A stretch of DNA of 64,000 bases from Erpobdella octoculata (Eukaryota > Annelida > Clitellata > Hirudinida > Erpobdellidae). The notes under the pieces are model-generated. The model searched no databases. It saw nothing but the letters and a program-made list of their open reading frames with translations, and was not told where the DNA came from. The stretch's first letter is position 1; every line of letters begins with the position of its first letter. Both the position numbers and the translations under genes were made by a program. The stretch lies in assembly GCA_963978895.1 (NCBI GenBank), contig OZ022241.1:16835341-16899340 (forward strand). The letters run 5' to 3'. This document shows positions 60,894 through 64,000 of the stretch, piece after piece.

Positions 60894-60924
60894 TTATATA
60901 TATATATATTCAAATAATTAGGTG

Positions 60925-62721
<1,797 letters not shown>

Positions 62722-62818
62722 TCTTCTTCTTCTATCTATATAAAAATCTCTTGTCATAGTGTTATTTTAAGTTACTTTTAAAGGAAACGGTACATTTGTA
62801 ACAAAGATAAAAATAACA

Positions 62819-64000
<1,182 letters not shown>

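Overview
The window reads as AT-rich intergenic DNA from an animal, probably an invertebrate. It has short spliced exons with GT-AG introns and about 18 long simple repeats, mostly (AT)n. Its mobile elements are typical of metazoans: a P element with a THAP domain, hAT, Mutator-like, pogo/Tigger, mariner-type MITE, Helitrons, a CR1-type LINE with a PHD-finger ORF1, and Gypsy LTR elements. No bacterial operon, rRNA or ordinary single-copy host gene is visible. I cannot name the species. Coordinates were read by eye and may be off by a few bases.

Layout. 1-5.9 kb: a hAT element with a perfect 8-bp target duplication, a P-related repeat, the first copy of an unidentified exon ('exon D'), a decayed LINE reverse transcriptase and two large (AT)n tracts. 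5.9-7.8 kb: a second hAT element inside (AT)n, then a small Helitron. 7.8-10.3 kb and 23.8-26.9 kb: two diverged copies of one unit, each holding the same phase-compatible small exons of an unidentified gene on the minus strand; copy 2 also carries a Tigger-type insertion. 10.6-15.9 kb: a hAT relic, 348-bp tandem duplications and a tRNA-like sequence. 16.1-17.75 kb: a Mutator-like element with terminal repeats of about 370 bp full of TTTCGTCGC. 18.2-21.4 kb: exon D copy 2 and a small GC-richer LTR retroelement. 21.7-23.8 kb: a mariner-type MITE, a hAT and a Helitron end. 27.1-30.8 kb: a Helitron containing a decayed P element. 31.8-35.06 kb: a nearly intact P element with perfect 37-bp terminal repeats and 8-bp duplications. 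36-40.1 kb: a broken CR1-type LINE. 40.8-41.7 kb: a second Mutator-like transposase. 42.7-49.5 kb: an unidentified repeat-family gene, a complete 509-bp Helitron, and a decayed Helitron helicase broken by hAT and pogo-like insertions. 49.9-51.5 kb: a 1.7-kb inverted-repeat element with a 9-bp duplication. 52-55.9 kb: a diverged tandem array, Gypsy and LINE fragments and a tRNA-like foldback. 56-59 kb: an internally deleted Helitron interrupted by a hAT. 59-64 kb: exon D copy 3, Helitron ends, and a Penelope-like inverted repeat in simple repeats.

The region is a nested transposon graveyard. The most notable items are the P element whose transposase is open apart from one TGA inside the THAP domain, the duplicated cryptic multi-exon gene, and the repeated abutment of Helitron CTAG-T termini against (AT)n tracts.
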